A DNA stretch of 64,000 bases from JADLGL01 sp963732865 (lineage in GTDB: Bacteria; Pseudomonadota; Alphaproteobacteria; Rhizobiales; Kaistiaceae): contig CAVTBC010000004.1 of assembly GCA_963732865.1 (NCBI GenBank), forward strand, positions 496,001-560,000. The letters run 5' to 3'. Made by a program: the position numbers and the translations under genes. Under the pieces are notes generated by a model. The model was not told the origin of the DNA and ran no database searches. It saw only the letters and a list, made by a program, of their open reading frames with translations. Of this stretch, positions 1-8,415 are shown piece after piece; positions within the stretch are counted from its first letter, which is position 1, and every line of letters starts with the position of its first letter.

Positions 1-2
1 TG

Positions 3-2189
3 CAGAAGAGCACGCTGCCGGTCCTGTCGGAGCTTGCTCTGGCGGACCGCACGTCGATGCTTTTCTCCGGCACGATCGTCGCCGCCGGTCAGGGCCGCGG
101 TGTTGTGGTGGCGACCGGTCCCAACTCGGAGCTTGGCAAGGTCGGCCGCATGGTCGGCGAAGTCGAACAGTTGGAAACGCCGCTGCTGCAAAGGCTGTCG
201 CGGACCGGCCGGATCCTCACCTACGTCATCCTCGCCTGCGCCGCCGTAACGATGGGCATCGGCTATCTCATCGGTGCCTTGCCGCTCGATGATCTTTTCC
301 TCGCAGCGGTCGGATTCGCCGTATCGGCCATTCCCGAGGGCTTGCCTGCGGTCGTCACCATCATCCTGGCGATCGGCGTCCGCCGCATGGCTGCGCATGG
401 CGCGCTGATCCGGCGCCTGCCGGCGGTGGAAACGCTGGGCAGCGTGACGGTGATCTGTACCGACAAGACCGGCACGCTGACGCACAATGAGCTGACGGCG
501 CGAGCGATCGTCACAGCCGACCATCGCTATGCCGTCGAAGGAGAGGGATATGCGCCCGACGGCCGCGTCGTCGGCGAGGACGGCGCTGCGGCAACCGCGA
601 CATCGGACCCCGTTCTCGCCGAACTCGTTGGCGCCGGAATTCTGTGCAATGACGCGCGGCTGCGGAAGCCCGGCGATCAATGGATCGTCGAAGGCGATCC
701 GGTCGAGGGTGCGTTGCTGGCGCTCGGGACGAGGCTCGGTGTCGATGCCGCAGCCCTCGCCGCCGCCGCACCACGTCAGGATGTGCTGCCCTTCGAATCA
801 GACCATCGCTACATGGCCACGCTGCATCGCAGCGCCGACGCGTTCAGTGTCGAGGTCAAAGGCGCGCCGGAGGCGATCTTCGCGCTGTGCAAGCAGGAAC
901 GGACGGAGCAGGGCGAGCGACCATTCGATCAGGCCGGCTGGCAGGAGCGGGTCGATGCGATGGCTTCGCAGGGGCTCCGTGTCCTTGCCTTCGCTACCGG
1001 CCGCCGAGATGACCTGACCCGCCTCGACCAGAGCAATATGGGCGAAGACCTCATCTTCCTCGGCTTGGTCGGCTTCATCGATCCGCCGCGGGCCGACGCG
1101 GCGGCGGCGATGGCGGAATGCCGATCCGCCGGTATCCAGGTCAAAATGATCAGCGGCGATCACGCCGCCACAGCTTTGGCCGTTGCCCGTGAGGTTGGCC
1201 TCGACGTTTCAGCGGGGGCGCTGACGGGGTCGGAACTGGCTCGTCTCGAAGGCGACGCATTGATCGAAGCGGCCATGCGGGTGAACGTGTTCGCGCGCGT
1301 CGACCCGGCGCAAAAGCTCCGCCTTGTGGAGGCTCTGCAGGCCGCCGGCAATTCGGTCGCGATGACCGGCGATGGCGTTAATGACGCGCCTGCGCTGCGC
1401 CGGGCCGATATCGGGATCGCCATGGGAAAGCGCGGATCGGACGCGGCGCGTGAGGCTTCCGAGATGGTGCTGGTCGATGACAGATTCGCGACCATCGCCG
1501 CCGCCGTGCGGCAGGGCAGGGCGGTCGAGGACACGCTGCGCAAGACGCTCGGCTACATCCTGCAGACCAATGCCGGCGAGGCGCTGTTGCTGGTGGGTGC
1601 CATCCTCATCGGCGCGACGCTACCGATCACGGCGATCCAGATATTGTGGATCAACTTCGCGACCGAAGTGACGCTCAGCCTGTCCATCGCCTTCGAGCCG
1701 CAGGCGCGCGGCGTGATGGCGCGCAAGCCGCGGCCGCGGGGAAGTTCGCTGATCAACCGGCACAGTATGTTCAGGCTCGGCTATATCGGCGTGATCATGG
1801 CCGCGATCGCCTGGGGCCTGTTTGACTATGTGCTGGCCCAAGACCGCTCGCTGGAAGCGGCGCGCGCGATGGCCGTCAATGTCGTCGTCGCAGCCGAAAT
1901 CGCTTACCTGCTGGTCGTGGCGTCGTTCCGTTTCCGCCGTGATGGCTCGGAACCGGACAACAAGGCCGAGGTGAACTGGGTGGCGCTCGGCATGATCGGC
2001 GTCGTTGTGGTGATGGAACTTGTGGCGACGCAGTGGCCGGCCATGGCATCGGCCCTCGGGATGGCCCCATTGGGGCTCGCCGATTGGGGCCTCGTAGTAG
2101 CGTCAGGCGTTGCGATCTGGATCTTGGGCCAATTGGAGCGGCGCGTCAGCCGGCGGCTGTTCCCTCAGCTTGATGCCGCCGACGGCTGA
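3..2189 (+). CDS. Cation-transporting P-type ATPase, P2 (Ca2+/Mg2+-type), 5' end missing
   Basis: ATP-driven cation pump of the inner membrane. The reading frame is open from the left edge, and the first residues (ending LADRTSMLFSGT) belong to the actuator domain, so the N-terminal membrane part and about 200 residues are outside the window. Visible in order are the M4 motif PEGLP, the phosphorylation motif DKTGTLT (Asp codon at 462), a nucleotide-binding domain, the hinge motif GDGVNDAP (about 1368) and a C-terminal block of hydrophobic segments from about 1545. PEGLP and the C-terminal cation-ATPase domain fit the P2A/P2B group rather than heavy-metal P1B pumps, which would carry a CPx motif. 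The transported ion cannot be fixed from sequence alone. The end overlaps the convergent flavodoxin gene by 25 bp. Confidence 0.93.
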   Translation, partial: QKSTLPVLSELALADRTSMLFSGTIVAAGQGRGVVVATGPNSELGKVGRMVGEVEQLETPLLQRLSRTGRILTYVILACAAVTMGIGYLIGALPLDDLFLAAVGFAVSAIPEGLPAVVTIILAIGVRRMAAHGALIRRLPAVETLGSVTVICTDKTGTLTHNELTARAIVTADHRYAVEGEGYAPDGRVVGEDGAAATATSDPVLAELVGAGILCNDARLRKPGDQWIVEGDPVEGALLALGTRLGVDAAALAAAAPRQDVLPFESDHRYMATLHRSADAFSVEVKGAPEAIFALCKQERTEQGERPFDQAGWQERVDAMASQGLRVLAFATGRRDDLTRLDQSNMGEDLIFLGLVGFIDPPRADAAAAMAECRSAGIQVKMISGDHAATALAVAREVGLDVSAGALTGSELARLEGDALIEAAMRVNVFARVDPAQKLRLVEALQAAGNSVAMTGDGVNDAPALRRADIGIAMGKRGSDAAREASEMVLVDDRFATIAAAVRQGRAVEDTLRKTLGYILQTNAGEALLLVGAILIGATLPITAIQILWINFATEVTLSLSIAFEPQARGVMARKPRPRGSSLINRHSMFRLGYIGVIMAAIAWGLFDYVLAQDRSLEAARAMAVNVVVAAEIAYLLVVASFRFRRDGSEPDNKAEVNWVALGMIGVVVVMELVATQWPAMASALGMAPLGLADWGLVVASGVAIWILGQLERRVSRRLFPQLDAADG

Positions 2190-2728
2190 TATTCCTGGGC
2201 GACGGCAGGGTGCGACCCCGGGCCCGCCAGCGCATCGGCGATAGCGTTGCCCCACCGCCGGATCGCTTCCCAGTCGCGATAATCGCCGTCGGTCGCCTTC
2301 ACCATGCGCAACACGGCGCGCTCCGCCAGCCCCAAATTGTGCTCGTCCACTCGGCCGGCGAAGACCTGATGCGCATGGGCGCCGGTAGCGGCCATCGTCT
2401 CATCAATGCCGAAAGGTTCGGCGCTTTCCTCGGTCGGACCCACCGGCCCGCTGGAGAATAGCCAAACGTCCTTGGCGCCAAGCTCGCGCCTATGCTCGTC
2501 AACGAAGGCGCGGGCGCCCTTCATCCAGCGGCCCATATAGACGGCGCTGCCGATGATGATCGCGTCGTAGCCGGCAATGCCGGTGACATCCTGAACGGGC
2601 ATGGCTATCGCCTGCAGCCCACGTTCGACGAGCGTTTCCTTCACGGCCTCGGCGATTTCCTGCGTTGCCCCGTGGCGGGTGGCGTAGGCAACCAACACGC
2701 TCGGCAAAGTGTTCTGAGCTGACGACAT
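2165..2728 (-). CDS. Flavodoxin-domain protein (HemG-like)
   Basis: Protein of 187 residues with a flavodoxin fold. The N-terminal segment VLVAYATRHGATQEIA is the FMN phosphate-binding loop, followed by an alternating alpha/beta pattern and the block DAIIIGSAVYMGRW typical of flavodoxins of the menaquinone-dependent protoporphyrinogen oxidase (HemG) type. It could carry electrons or reduce flavin; a true HemG role is only one option. The ATG at 2728 is preceded by AGAGGG. It lies 8 bp downstream of the FixK-like regulator on the same strand, so the two may be co-transcribed. Confidence 0.85.
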   Translation of the reverse strand: MSSAQNTLPSVLVAYATRHGATQEIAEAVKETLVERGLQAIAMPVQDVTGIAGYDAIIIGSAVYMGRWMKGARAFVDEHRRELGAKDVWLFSSGPVGPTEESAEPFGIDETMAATGAHAHQVFAGRVDEHNLGLAERAVLRMVKATDGDYRDWEAIRRWGNAIADALAGPGSHPAVAQEYQPSAASS

Positions 2729-2736
2729 CTTACCCT

Positions 2737-3414
2737 CTAGGCGTTCAGGCGCTGAAGTGTGCCGGGCTGGCGCAGCACGATCTTGCGTGAAGTCGAAACC
2801 TCAACGACGCCGCGTTCCTGCAGTGAGGTGAGGGTGCGAGACACGGTCTCGATGGTAAGGCCGAGATAGTCGGCGATGTCCTGCCGTGACATCGGCAGTG
2901 TCACGGATTCACCGCCGCCCTGGCGCTTGGCCATGCCGAGCAGAAACGCGGCCACGCGTTCCACCGCGGTCTGGCGACCGAGCAGCATCAAATGATCGCT
3001 CGCACCAGCCAGTTCAGCGGCTGTCTTGGTCCACAGCTGATAGGCGAAGGAAGCATCGCGCTCGGCCTGGCGGAAGATCACCTGCCGCGGCGTCGCCACG
3101 ATCTCGCAATCCGTGACCGCCTCGGCCGACTGCCAATGATCCTCGCCGGCGGTCAAGCCAAAGCTGTCGCCGGCGAAGCAGAAGCCGCCGATCTGGCGAC
3201 GGCCGTCGGAGAGGAGGCGATAGAGACGCACGGTGCCGGAAACGATCCGGTAAACGAATTCCGCCGGGTCGCCCTCGCCGTAGATTTCCTCATTGCGGCT
3301 GTAGCGGGTAGGAGCACCATTCGGCTCCACATACTCGTCGCCGGGCAGCGGGAAGCCGAGCGCAACGGGATTGACTTTGGTCAGCGGGCGGGAAAAGGGG
3401 GAAACGGCGGTCAT
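2737..3414 (-). CDS. fixK: Crp/Fnr-family transcriptional regulator, FixK-like
   Basis: About 225 residues: a cyclic-nucleotide-binding-like sensor domain followed by a winged HTH. The recognition helix contains ETVSR, the same E-xx-SR arrangement FNR and FixK use to read TTGAT/TTGAC boxes. No N-terminal cysteine cluster for an Fe-S centre is present, which argues for a FixK-type protein whose activity follows its expression level rather than direct O2 sensing. The frame runs upstream to 3615, but that stretch is low quality and the ATG at 3414 gives a normal family length. It is divergent from fixL-fixJ, the usual controller of fixK, and the gap holds a candidate FixJ site. Confidence 0.88.
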   Translation of the reverse strand: MTAVSPFSRPLTKVNPVALGFPLPGDEYVEPNGAPTRYSRNEEIYGEGDPAEFVYRIVSGTVRLYRLLSDGRRQIGGFCFAGDSFGLTAGEDHWQSAEAVTDCEIVATPRQVIFRQAERDASFAYQLWTKTAAELAGASDHLMLLGRQTAVERVAAFLLGMAKRQGGGESVTLPMSRQDIADYLGLTIETVSRTLTSLQERGVVEVSTSRKIVLRQPGTLQRLNA

Positions 3415-3483
3415 GGGGGGCCTCTCCATCGATTTGGTAGGGTCATGTTGCCAAGCGGTTGCCGCGACGGAAATTCGGGTAGT

Positions 3484-3506
3484 CTCCTTACGTAGTTCTA
3501 CGGAGG
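3484..3506. promoter_or_regulatory. Candidate FixJ-binding site between fixK and fixL
   Basis: The sequence CTTACGTAGTTCTACGGAGG contains the inverted repeat CGTAG-TT-CTACG. It resembles the TAC/GTA-rich sites bound by phosphorylated FixJ before fixK genes. It lies about 75 bp upstream of the fixK start. Assignment is by resemblance and position only. Confidence 0.4.
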
Positions 3507-3587
3507 CGCATGCTGCCTCTTGGAACGCGATAGTTGGCCGCCGGCAACGGCAGCGGCGGTCGCAGCATTCGAAGGCAGGGAGCGAGA

Positions 3588-4751
3588 ATGCAGGAAGCCC
3601 CGAGAAGCGGTTCAAAGCCGCCCACTGAAGGCCTGATCGGCGAAGCCTATCTACGGGCGATCTTCGACACGGCGCCCGACGCCATCATCGTAATCGACAG
3701 AGACGGCACCATTCGCGCCTTCAACCCGGCGGCGATGCGTCAATTCGGCTGGTCTTTCGCCGAGGTGGCCGGGCAAAACGTCAAGATGCTGATGCCGTTG
3801 CCTTATCGCGATGGACATGACGGCTATATCGCCCGTTACCTGGCGACCGGCGAGCGGCGGATCATCGGCGTCGGCCGCGTGGTGGTCGGTCTGCGGAAGG
3901 ATGGCAGCACCTTCCCGATGGAGTTGTCAGTCAGCGAAGTCCGAACAGAGCAGGGCATCTTCTTCATGGGGTTCATTCGCGATTTGACCGAGCGGCAGCT
4001 GACGGAAGCACGCCTACAGGATTTGCAGGCGGAGCTGACCCATATGTCCCGCCTCACTGCGATGGGCGAGATGGCGTCGGCGCTGGCGCATGAGCTCAAT
4101 CAGCCACTGTCGGCCATCGCCAACTATCTCACTGGTAGCCGGCGCCTGATCGAGCGCGGCGAACTGGACGCCAAGGTGATCGGCGGCGCGATCGACAAGG
4201 CGTCGGAGCAGGCGCTTCGCGCCGGCGATATCATTCGCCGGTTGCGCTCTTTCGTCAGCCCCGCCGAGAACGAGCGAACCGTGGAACGCGTCGGCAAGCT
4301 GGTCGAGGAAGCAAGCGCTCTCGCTCTCGTCGGTGCGAAAGACAAGAACATTCAAGTGTCGTTCCGCATCGATCCCGAGGCGGATCTGGTCCTCGCCGAT
4401 CGCGTTCAGATTCAGCAGGTTCTGGTCAACCTCATCCGCAATGCGCTTGAGGCGATGGACGGCGCGCCTCGGCGCGAATTGGTGATCGGCAGCAGGCCGG
4501 CACCTGACCGCATGGTCGAGATCTCGGTCAGCGACACCGGCTCCGGCATTCCTCCGGAGGTGATGAAGAACCTCTTCCAGTCCTTCTTCACGACGAAGGC
4601 GGAGGGGATGGGCGTCGGCCTCTCCGTCTGCCGCACGATCGTCGAGGCGCATGGCGGACACATCCGCGCCGAACCCATTCCCAATGGTGTTGGCGCCATC
4701 TTTCGCTTTACCCTACGGGACGGTAGCACACGGGAAGATGGTGATGGCTAG
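3588..4751 (+). CDS. fixL: Oxygen-sensing heme-PAS histidine kinase FixL
   Basis: Soluble sensor kinase of 387 residues: PAS domain (about 15-130), HisKA domain with phospho-acceptor His168 in LAHELNQP, then HATPase_c. The PAS domain keeps the FixL heme pocket: His77 in GHDGYIARY matches the proximal heme ligand, and Arg97 in GVGRVVVG lies exactly 20 residues later, as the distal Arg does in Bradyrhizobium FixL. It should therefore bind heme and phosphorylate FixJ when O2 is low. There is no membrane segment, as in the soluble Bradyrhizobium protein. The ATG at 3588 follows AGGGAGCGAGA; an upstream in-frame start at 3534 lacks this. The 3' end overlaps fixJ. Confidence 0.95.
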   Translation: MQEAPRSGSKPPTEGLIGEAYLRAIFDTAPDAIIVIDRDGTIRAFNPAAMRQFGWSFAEVAGQNVKMLMPLPYRDGHDGYIARYLATGERRIIGVGRVVVGLRKDGSTFPMELSVSEVRTEQGIFFMGFIRDLTERQLTEARLQDLQAELTHMSRLTAMGEMASALAHELNQPLSAIANYLTGSRRLIERGELDAKVIGGAIDKASEQALRAGDIIRRLRSFVSPAENERTVERVGKLVEEASALALVGAKDKNIQVSFRIDPEADLVLADRVQIQQVLVNLIRNALEAMDGAPRRELVIGSRPAPDRMVEISVSDTGSGIPPEVMKNLFQSFFTTKAEGMGVGLSVCRTIVEAHGGHIRAEPIPNGVGAIFRFTLRDGSTREDGDG

Positions 4752-5379
4752 GACCGTACAGATCATTGATGACGACGATGCGATGCGCGATTCGCTGCGC
4801 TTCCTTCTGTTGTCTTCCGGTTTTGCCGTCGAGGATCACGGCTCGCCGCAGGTCTTCCTCGCCGCCCTCGCCGACCTTGATCTCGGCTGTGTCATCACCG
4901 ATTTGCGCATGCCGGAGATGAGCGGCATCGAGCTGTTGCGAACGCTGCGCAATCGCCAGCCCGATGTTCCGATCATCGTCATCACCGGACATGGCGACAT
5001 CGCGGTGGCGGTTGAGGCGATGAAACTCGGCGCGACCGATTTCTTCGAGAAACCCTTCAGCGATGAAGAGCTCTGTGCGGCGGTGACGCGGGCCTTGGAA
5101 CACAAGCAAAGTCATGACCGCGACGATGCCGAACGCGCTGAAATCGTCGAGCGGATCGAACACCTGTCGCCGCGCGAGCGGGATGTCCTTATCGGCCTTG
5201 TGGAAGGCAAGCAGAACAAGACGATCGCGTACGACCTGTCGATCAGTCCGCGAACTGTCGAGGTCTATCGCGCCAATCTGATGACCAAGATGCAGGCTAC
5301 GGCGCTGTCGCAACTCGTGCGCATGGCGCTGCTGGCCGGCCTCCCCGACGCCAAGGCAGGGAAATCCGACGTCGATTGA
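4744..5379 (+). CDS. fixJ: Response regulator FixJ
   Basis: Protein of 211 residues with an N-terminal receiver domain (acidic DDDD at 9-12, phospho-acceptor Asp53 in ITDLRMPEMSG, Thr in VITGHGD, Lys in FEKPF) and a C-terminal LuxR-type HTH (LSPRERDVLIGL through RTVEVYRANLM). This is the FixJ architecture and it sits directly after fixL with overlapping ends. The ATG at 4744 has GGGA 8 bases upstream and starts the protein just before the first beta strand; an ATG at 4738 is also possible. Known FixJ proteins activate fixK and nifA-type genes under microoxia; here the divergent fixK is the obvious target. Confidence 0.95.
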   Translation: MARTVQIIDDDDAMRDSLRFLLLSSGFAVEDHGSPQVFLAALADLDLGCVITDLRMPEMSGIELLRTLRNRQPDVPIIVITGHGDIAVAVEAMKLGATDFFEKPFSDEELCAAVTRALEHKQSHDRDDAERAEIVERIEHLSPRERDVLIGLVEGKQNKTIAYDLSISPRTVEVYRANLMTKMQATALSQLVRMALLAGLPDAKAGKSDVD

Positions 5380-5389
5380 CCTTCGTCAA
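5376..5389. promoter_or_regulatory. FNR/FixK-type box before the lone receiver gene
   Basis: Perfect dyad TTGAC-CTTC-GTCAA overlapping the fixJ stop codon, 48 bp upstream of the TTG start of the next gene. It matches the FNR/FixK consensus with the TTGAC half-site variant. It suggests FixK control of the receiver gene. Confidence 0.65.
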
Positions 5390-5436
5390 AGGTTTGGCCG
5401 CCGCAAGTTGGCAGCATACAGGCAAGGAGACTTGCC

Positions 5437-5838
5437 TTGCCAACAACCAGTGATACCGCCGTCAGCCGCGATCGCCCGATCGTCGTGCTCGTCGCGGGTG
5501 ATTGGGCCGTCGTCAATGCCCTGACCTTCGTGCTTGAGACCGAGGGCTGCTATGTGACGGCGTTCACCAGCGGCGAAGCGGCCTTGCAACGCGACGTCAG
5601 TGCGGCCGCCTGTCTGGTGATCGACGAGACGCTCCGCGGTTCGATGGGGGCGGCGGAGTTGATTGACGAATTGCGGGCGAAAGGGGTGGCGACGCCGATC
5701 ATTCTGATGGCAGCCCATCCGGATGAGAAAACGCTCCATCGGGCGGCGGCGGACGGCACGGTGGTGGTCGAGAAACCGCTGCTGGGGGCGCAGTTCAGCA
5801 ACGCCGTGTTGACTGCCCTGAAAAGGCACTCCGCCTAG
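5437..5838 (+). CDS. Stand-alone receiver-domain protein
   Basis: Protein of 133 residues consisting only of a CheY-like receiver fold. The putative phospho-acceptor is the Asp in CLVIDETLRG and the conserved Lys is in VVEKPL. The usual acidic pair after strand 1 is reduced to VAGDW, so metal binding and phosphorylation may be altered. The start is TTG at 5437 with AAGGAGA six bases upstream. Lone receivers next to fixLJ can tune the pathway, as small Fix proteins do in rhizobia, but no sequence homology to FixT is claimed. A perfect FixK-type box precedes it, so a feedback role is plausible but unproven. Confidence 0.85.
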   Translation: MPTTSDTAVSRDRPIVVLVAGDWAVVNALTFVLETEGCYVTAFTSGEAALQRDVSAAACLVIDETLRGSMGAAELIDELRAKGVATPIILMAAHPDEKTLHRAAADGTVVVEKPLLGAQFSNAVLTALKRHSA

Positions 5839-5864
5839 CCGTCATCAGCAGGTACAACGGGGGG

Positions 5865-8192
5865 CTATGCCTCCGCCGCGGCGATGCGGCGCTTGACGGC
5901 GATGAAGCTGTCCGGGCTCACCGAGATGGAGTTGATCCCCTTGGCGACAAGGAACTCGGCGAATTCGGGATGATCGCTCGGCGCCTGGCCGCACAGGCCG
6001 ACCTTGGCTCCGGCAGCGCGGGCGCGCTCGATCACCGTGGCGATCATCCATTCGACCGCCGGATCGCGCTCGTCGAACAGACCGGCGAGATCCTCCGAGT
6101 CCCGGTCGACGCCGAGGGTCAGCTGCGTCAGGTCGTTGGAGCCGATTGAGAAGCCGTCGAAGCGCTTGGCGAATTCGTCGGCGCGGATGACATTGGCTGG
6201 TATCTCGCACATCACGTAGACCTGCAGCCCATTGGTGCCACGCTTGAGGCCGTTCTTCGCCATCTCGGCCAAGACCTTGTCGGCCTCTTCGGTGGAGCGG
6301 CAGAACGGGATCATCACAATGACATTGGTGAGGCCCATCTCTTCGCGCAGGCGTTTGATGGCGCGGCATTCAAGGGCAAAGCCCTCGCGGTAGCGGTCCG
6401 AAATGTAGCGCGAGGCACCGCGGAAACCGATCATCGGGTTCTCCTCGGCAGGCTCGAATTCAGCGCCGCCGATCAGCCCGGCATATTCATTCGACTTGAA
6501 GTCGCTCATGCGAACGATCACCGGCCGCGGGAACATCAACGCGGCAATCTTGCCGAGGCCACGCGCAAGCCGCCCGACAAAATACTCCGCCGGATCCGGG
6601 TACCCTTTGGTCAGCGCCGCGATTTCGGCGCGCGCGCCGTCATCCTTGACGAGATCTGGCCGGGCCAGGGCCATCGGATGGACGCGGATCGTGTTGCTGA
6701 TGACGAACTCCATGCGCGCCAGTCCGACGCCGTCGGCCGGCAGGCGCCACCAGCGGAACACGGCGGCGGGATTGGCGAGGTTCAGCATCAGCTGCGTTTG
6801 CGTTGCCGGCAGGTCATCGAGGCTGAGCTCCTCGACCGTCACCCCGGCATCGCCGGCATAGACGAAGCCTTCGTCGCCCTCGGCGCAGGAGACGGTTATC
6901 TCCTGCTGATCGTGCAGCACCTCCGTCGCGTTACCCGTGCCGACGATCGCCGGCAGTCCGAGCTCGCGCGACACGATCGCCGCGTGCGACGTGCGGCCGC
7001 CATGGTCGGTGATGATCGCGGCGGCGCGGCGCATGATCGGCACCCAGTCCGGATCGGTGTTGGTGGTGACAAGGATGTCACCGTCGACGAAGCGGTCGAT
7101 CTCGCTCGGGCTGGCGATGAGGCAGACGCGACCGGCGATGGCGGCCTCGCCGATGGCAATGCCCTTGGTCAAGGTCGGGCCGGGCTTGCCGATCTTGTAA
7201 CTCTTGAGCGCGCCGGCTTCGCGGCGTGACTGCACCGTCTCGGGTCTGGCCTGGACGATGAAAAGCTCGCCGGTCTCGCCGTCCTTCGCCCATTCCATGT
7301 CCATCGGGCAGCCATAGTGCCGCTCGATTTCAACGGCCCAGCGCGCCAGGGTCAGAATCTCGGGATCGGATAGGACGAAGGCCGCCCGTTCGGCGACAGA
7401 GGTTGGCACAATCCGCGTCGGCTGATCGCCGCCCGACGCAAAGATCATCTTGATTTCCTTGTCGCCGCGCTCTTTGCCGATGATCGGCGTCAGTTCCGGC
7501 TGAGCGAGCAGCGGCTTGAACACCTGATAAGCATCGGGATCGACCTCGCCTTGGACGACGGTTTCGCCGAGGCCCCAGGCGGCGTCGATCAGGACGACCT
7601 TGTCGAAGCCGGTTTCGGTATCGAGCGAAAACATGACGCCCGATCCCGCGAGGTCCGATCGGACCATCAATTGGACGCCGACCGACAAGGCGACACGGAG
7701 ATGATCGAATCCCTTGGCCTGGCGATAGGAGATGGCGCGGTCGGTGAACAGGGACGCCAAGCAGCGGCGGCAGGCCGACAGCAAATCGTTTTCGCCGCGG
7801 ACATTGAGGAACGTTTCCTGCTGGCCGGCGAAACTGGCGTCGGGCAGATCTTCAGCGGTGGCGCTGGAGCGAACGGCGACGGACGGGTTCGACCGTCCCG
7901 ATCGCCGCTCAAGCTCGGCATAGGCGTCGGCGATGGCCTTGCGCGTTTCGGCCGGCCATTCGGTCTTGAGGAAGGCGCGCCGGATTGCCGCCCCGGCCTC
8001 CGCCAGGGTGACGCGGCCTGCGGCGAGGTCTGCCAACTCGACGGTGATCCGCTCGCGCAGGCCGGAACGGTCGACGAACCCCCAATAGGCGTCGGCGGTG
8101 GTCGCAAAACCATGGGGAACGCGAATGCCCTGGCCGGCGAGATGGCCGATCATTTCACCGAGCGAGGCGTTCTTGCCGCCGACTTCGCGCAA
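5865..8192 (-). CDS. ppsA: Phosphoenolpyruvate synthase (N-terminus frameshifted)
   Basis: Makes PEP from pyruvate and ATP, a gluconeogenic step. It has an N-terminal ATP-grasp pyruvate/PEP-binding domain (GGKNASLGEM at the start), a central swivelling domain with phospho-His about residue 403 in GGRTSHAAIVSRELG, and a C-terminal PEP-utilising barrel ending with GLCGQAPSDHPEF. The intact frame begins at a TTG at 8192 without a ribosome site. The expected first ~17 residues (MPQAKEIIWFEAVGRGDVA) are encoded at 8244-8188 in another frame, so one extra base near 8182-8186 seems to break the gene. Otherwise the length (775 aa) is normal. It is divergent from the host-attachment gene with a FixK-type box between them. 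Confidence 0.93.
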   Translation of the reverse strand: MREVGGKNASLGEMIGHLAGQGIRVPHGFATTADAYWGFVDRSGLRERITVELADLAAGRVTLAEAGAAIRRAFLKTEWPAETRKAIADAYAELERRSGRSNPSVAVRSSATAEDLPDASFAGQQETFLNVRGENDLLSACRRCLASLFTDRAISYRQAKGFDHLRVALSVGVQLMVRSDLAGSGVMFSLDTETGFDKVVLIDAAWGLGETVVQGEVDPDAYQVFKPLLAQPELTPIIGKERGDKEIKMIFASGGDQPTRIVPTSVAERAAFVLSDPEILTLARWAVEIERHYGCPMDMEWAKDGETGELFIVQARPETVQSRREAGALKSYKIGKPGPTLTKGIAIGEAAIAGRVCLIASPSEIDRFVDGDILVTTNTDPDWVPIMRRAAAIITDHGGRTSHAAIVSRELGLPAIVGTGNATEVLHDQQEITVSCAEGDEGFVYAGDAGVTVEELSLDDLPATQTQLMLNLANPAAVFRWWRLPADGVGLARMEFVISNTIRVHPMALARPDLVKDDGARAEIAALTKGYPDPAEYFVGRLARGLGKIAALMFPRPVIVRMSDFKSNEYAGLIGGAEFEPAEENPMIGFRGASRYISDRYREGFALECRAIKRLREEMGLTNVIVMIPFCRSTEEADKVLAEMAKNGLKRGTNGLQVYVMCEIPANVIRADEFAKRFDGFSIGSNDLTQLTLGVDRDSEDLAGLFDERDPAVEWMIATVIERARAAGAKVGLCGQAPSDHPEFAEFLVAKGINSISVSPDSFIAVKRRIAAAEA

Positions 8193-8335
8193 CGTCTCCG
8201 CGGCCGACCGCTTCGAACCAGATGATTTCCTTGGCTTGTGGCATGGCGTTTCCCATCGGTCTTGTCGTTGGCAAGGGTACCGGACTGCACCGGACTTGGT
8301 TGACAGGGGATTGGCACCTCAATCGCGGCTATCGC

Positions 8336-8349
8336 TTGACGCAGGTCAA
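8336..8349. promoter_or_regulatory. FNR/FixK-type box between ppsA and the host-attachment gene
   Basis: Perfect dyad TTGAC-GCAG-GTCAA in the 171-bp divergent intergenic region, 67 bp before the + strand start at 8416 and about 92 bp before the likely ppsA ATG at 8244. It could act on either gene. Confidence 0.65.
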
Positions 8350-8415
8350 TGGCAGGCGGGTTGTGATCGCCGATCAACGGCTCCTCACGCCTGCGATCAC
8401 GCAGAAGGGTAGTCA

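Noticed and set aside
8361..8377. Second FNR-like site TTGTGATCGCCGATCAA next to the box at 8336
   Set aside because: Spacing does not fit the TTGAT-N4-ATCAA pattern; it is a different partial dyad.
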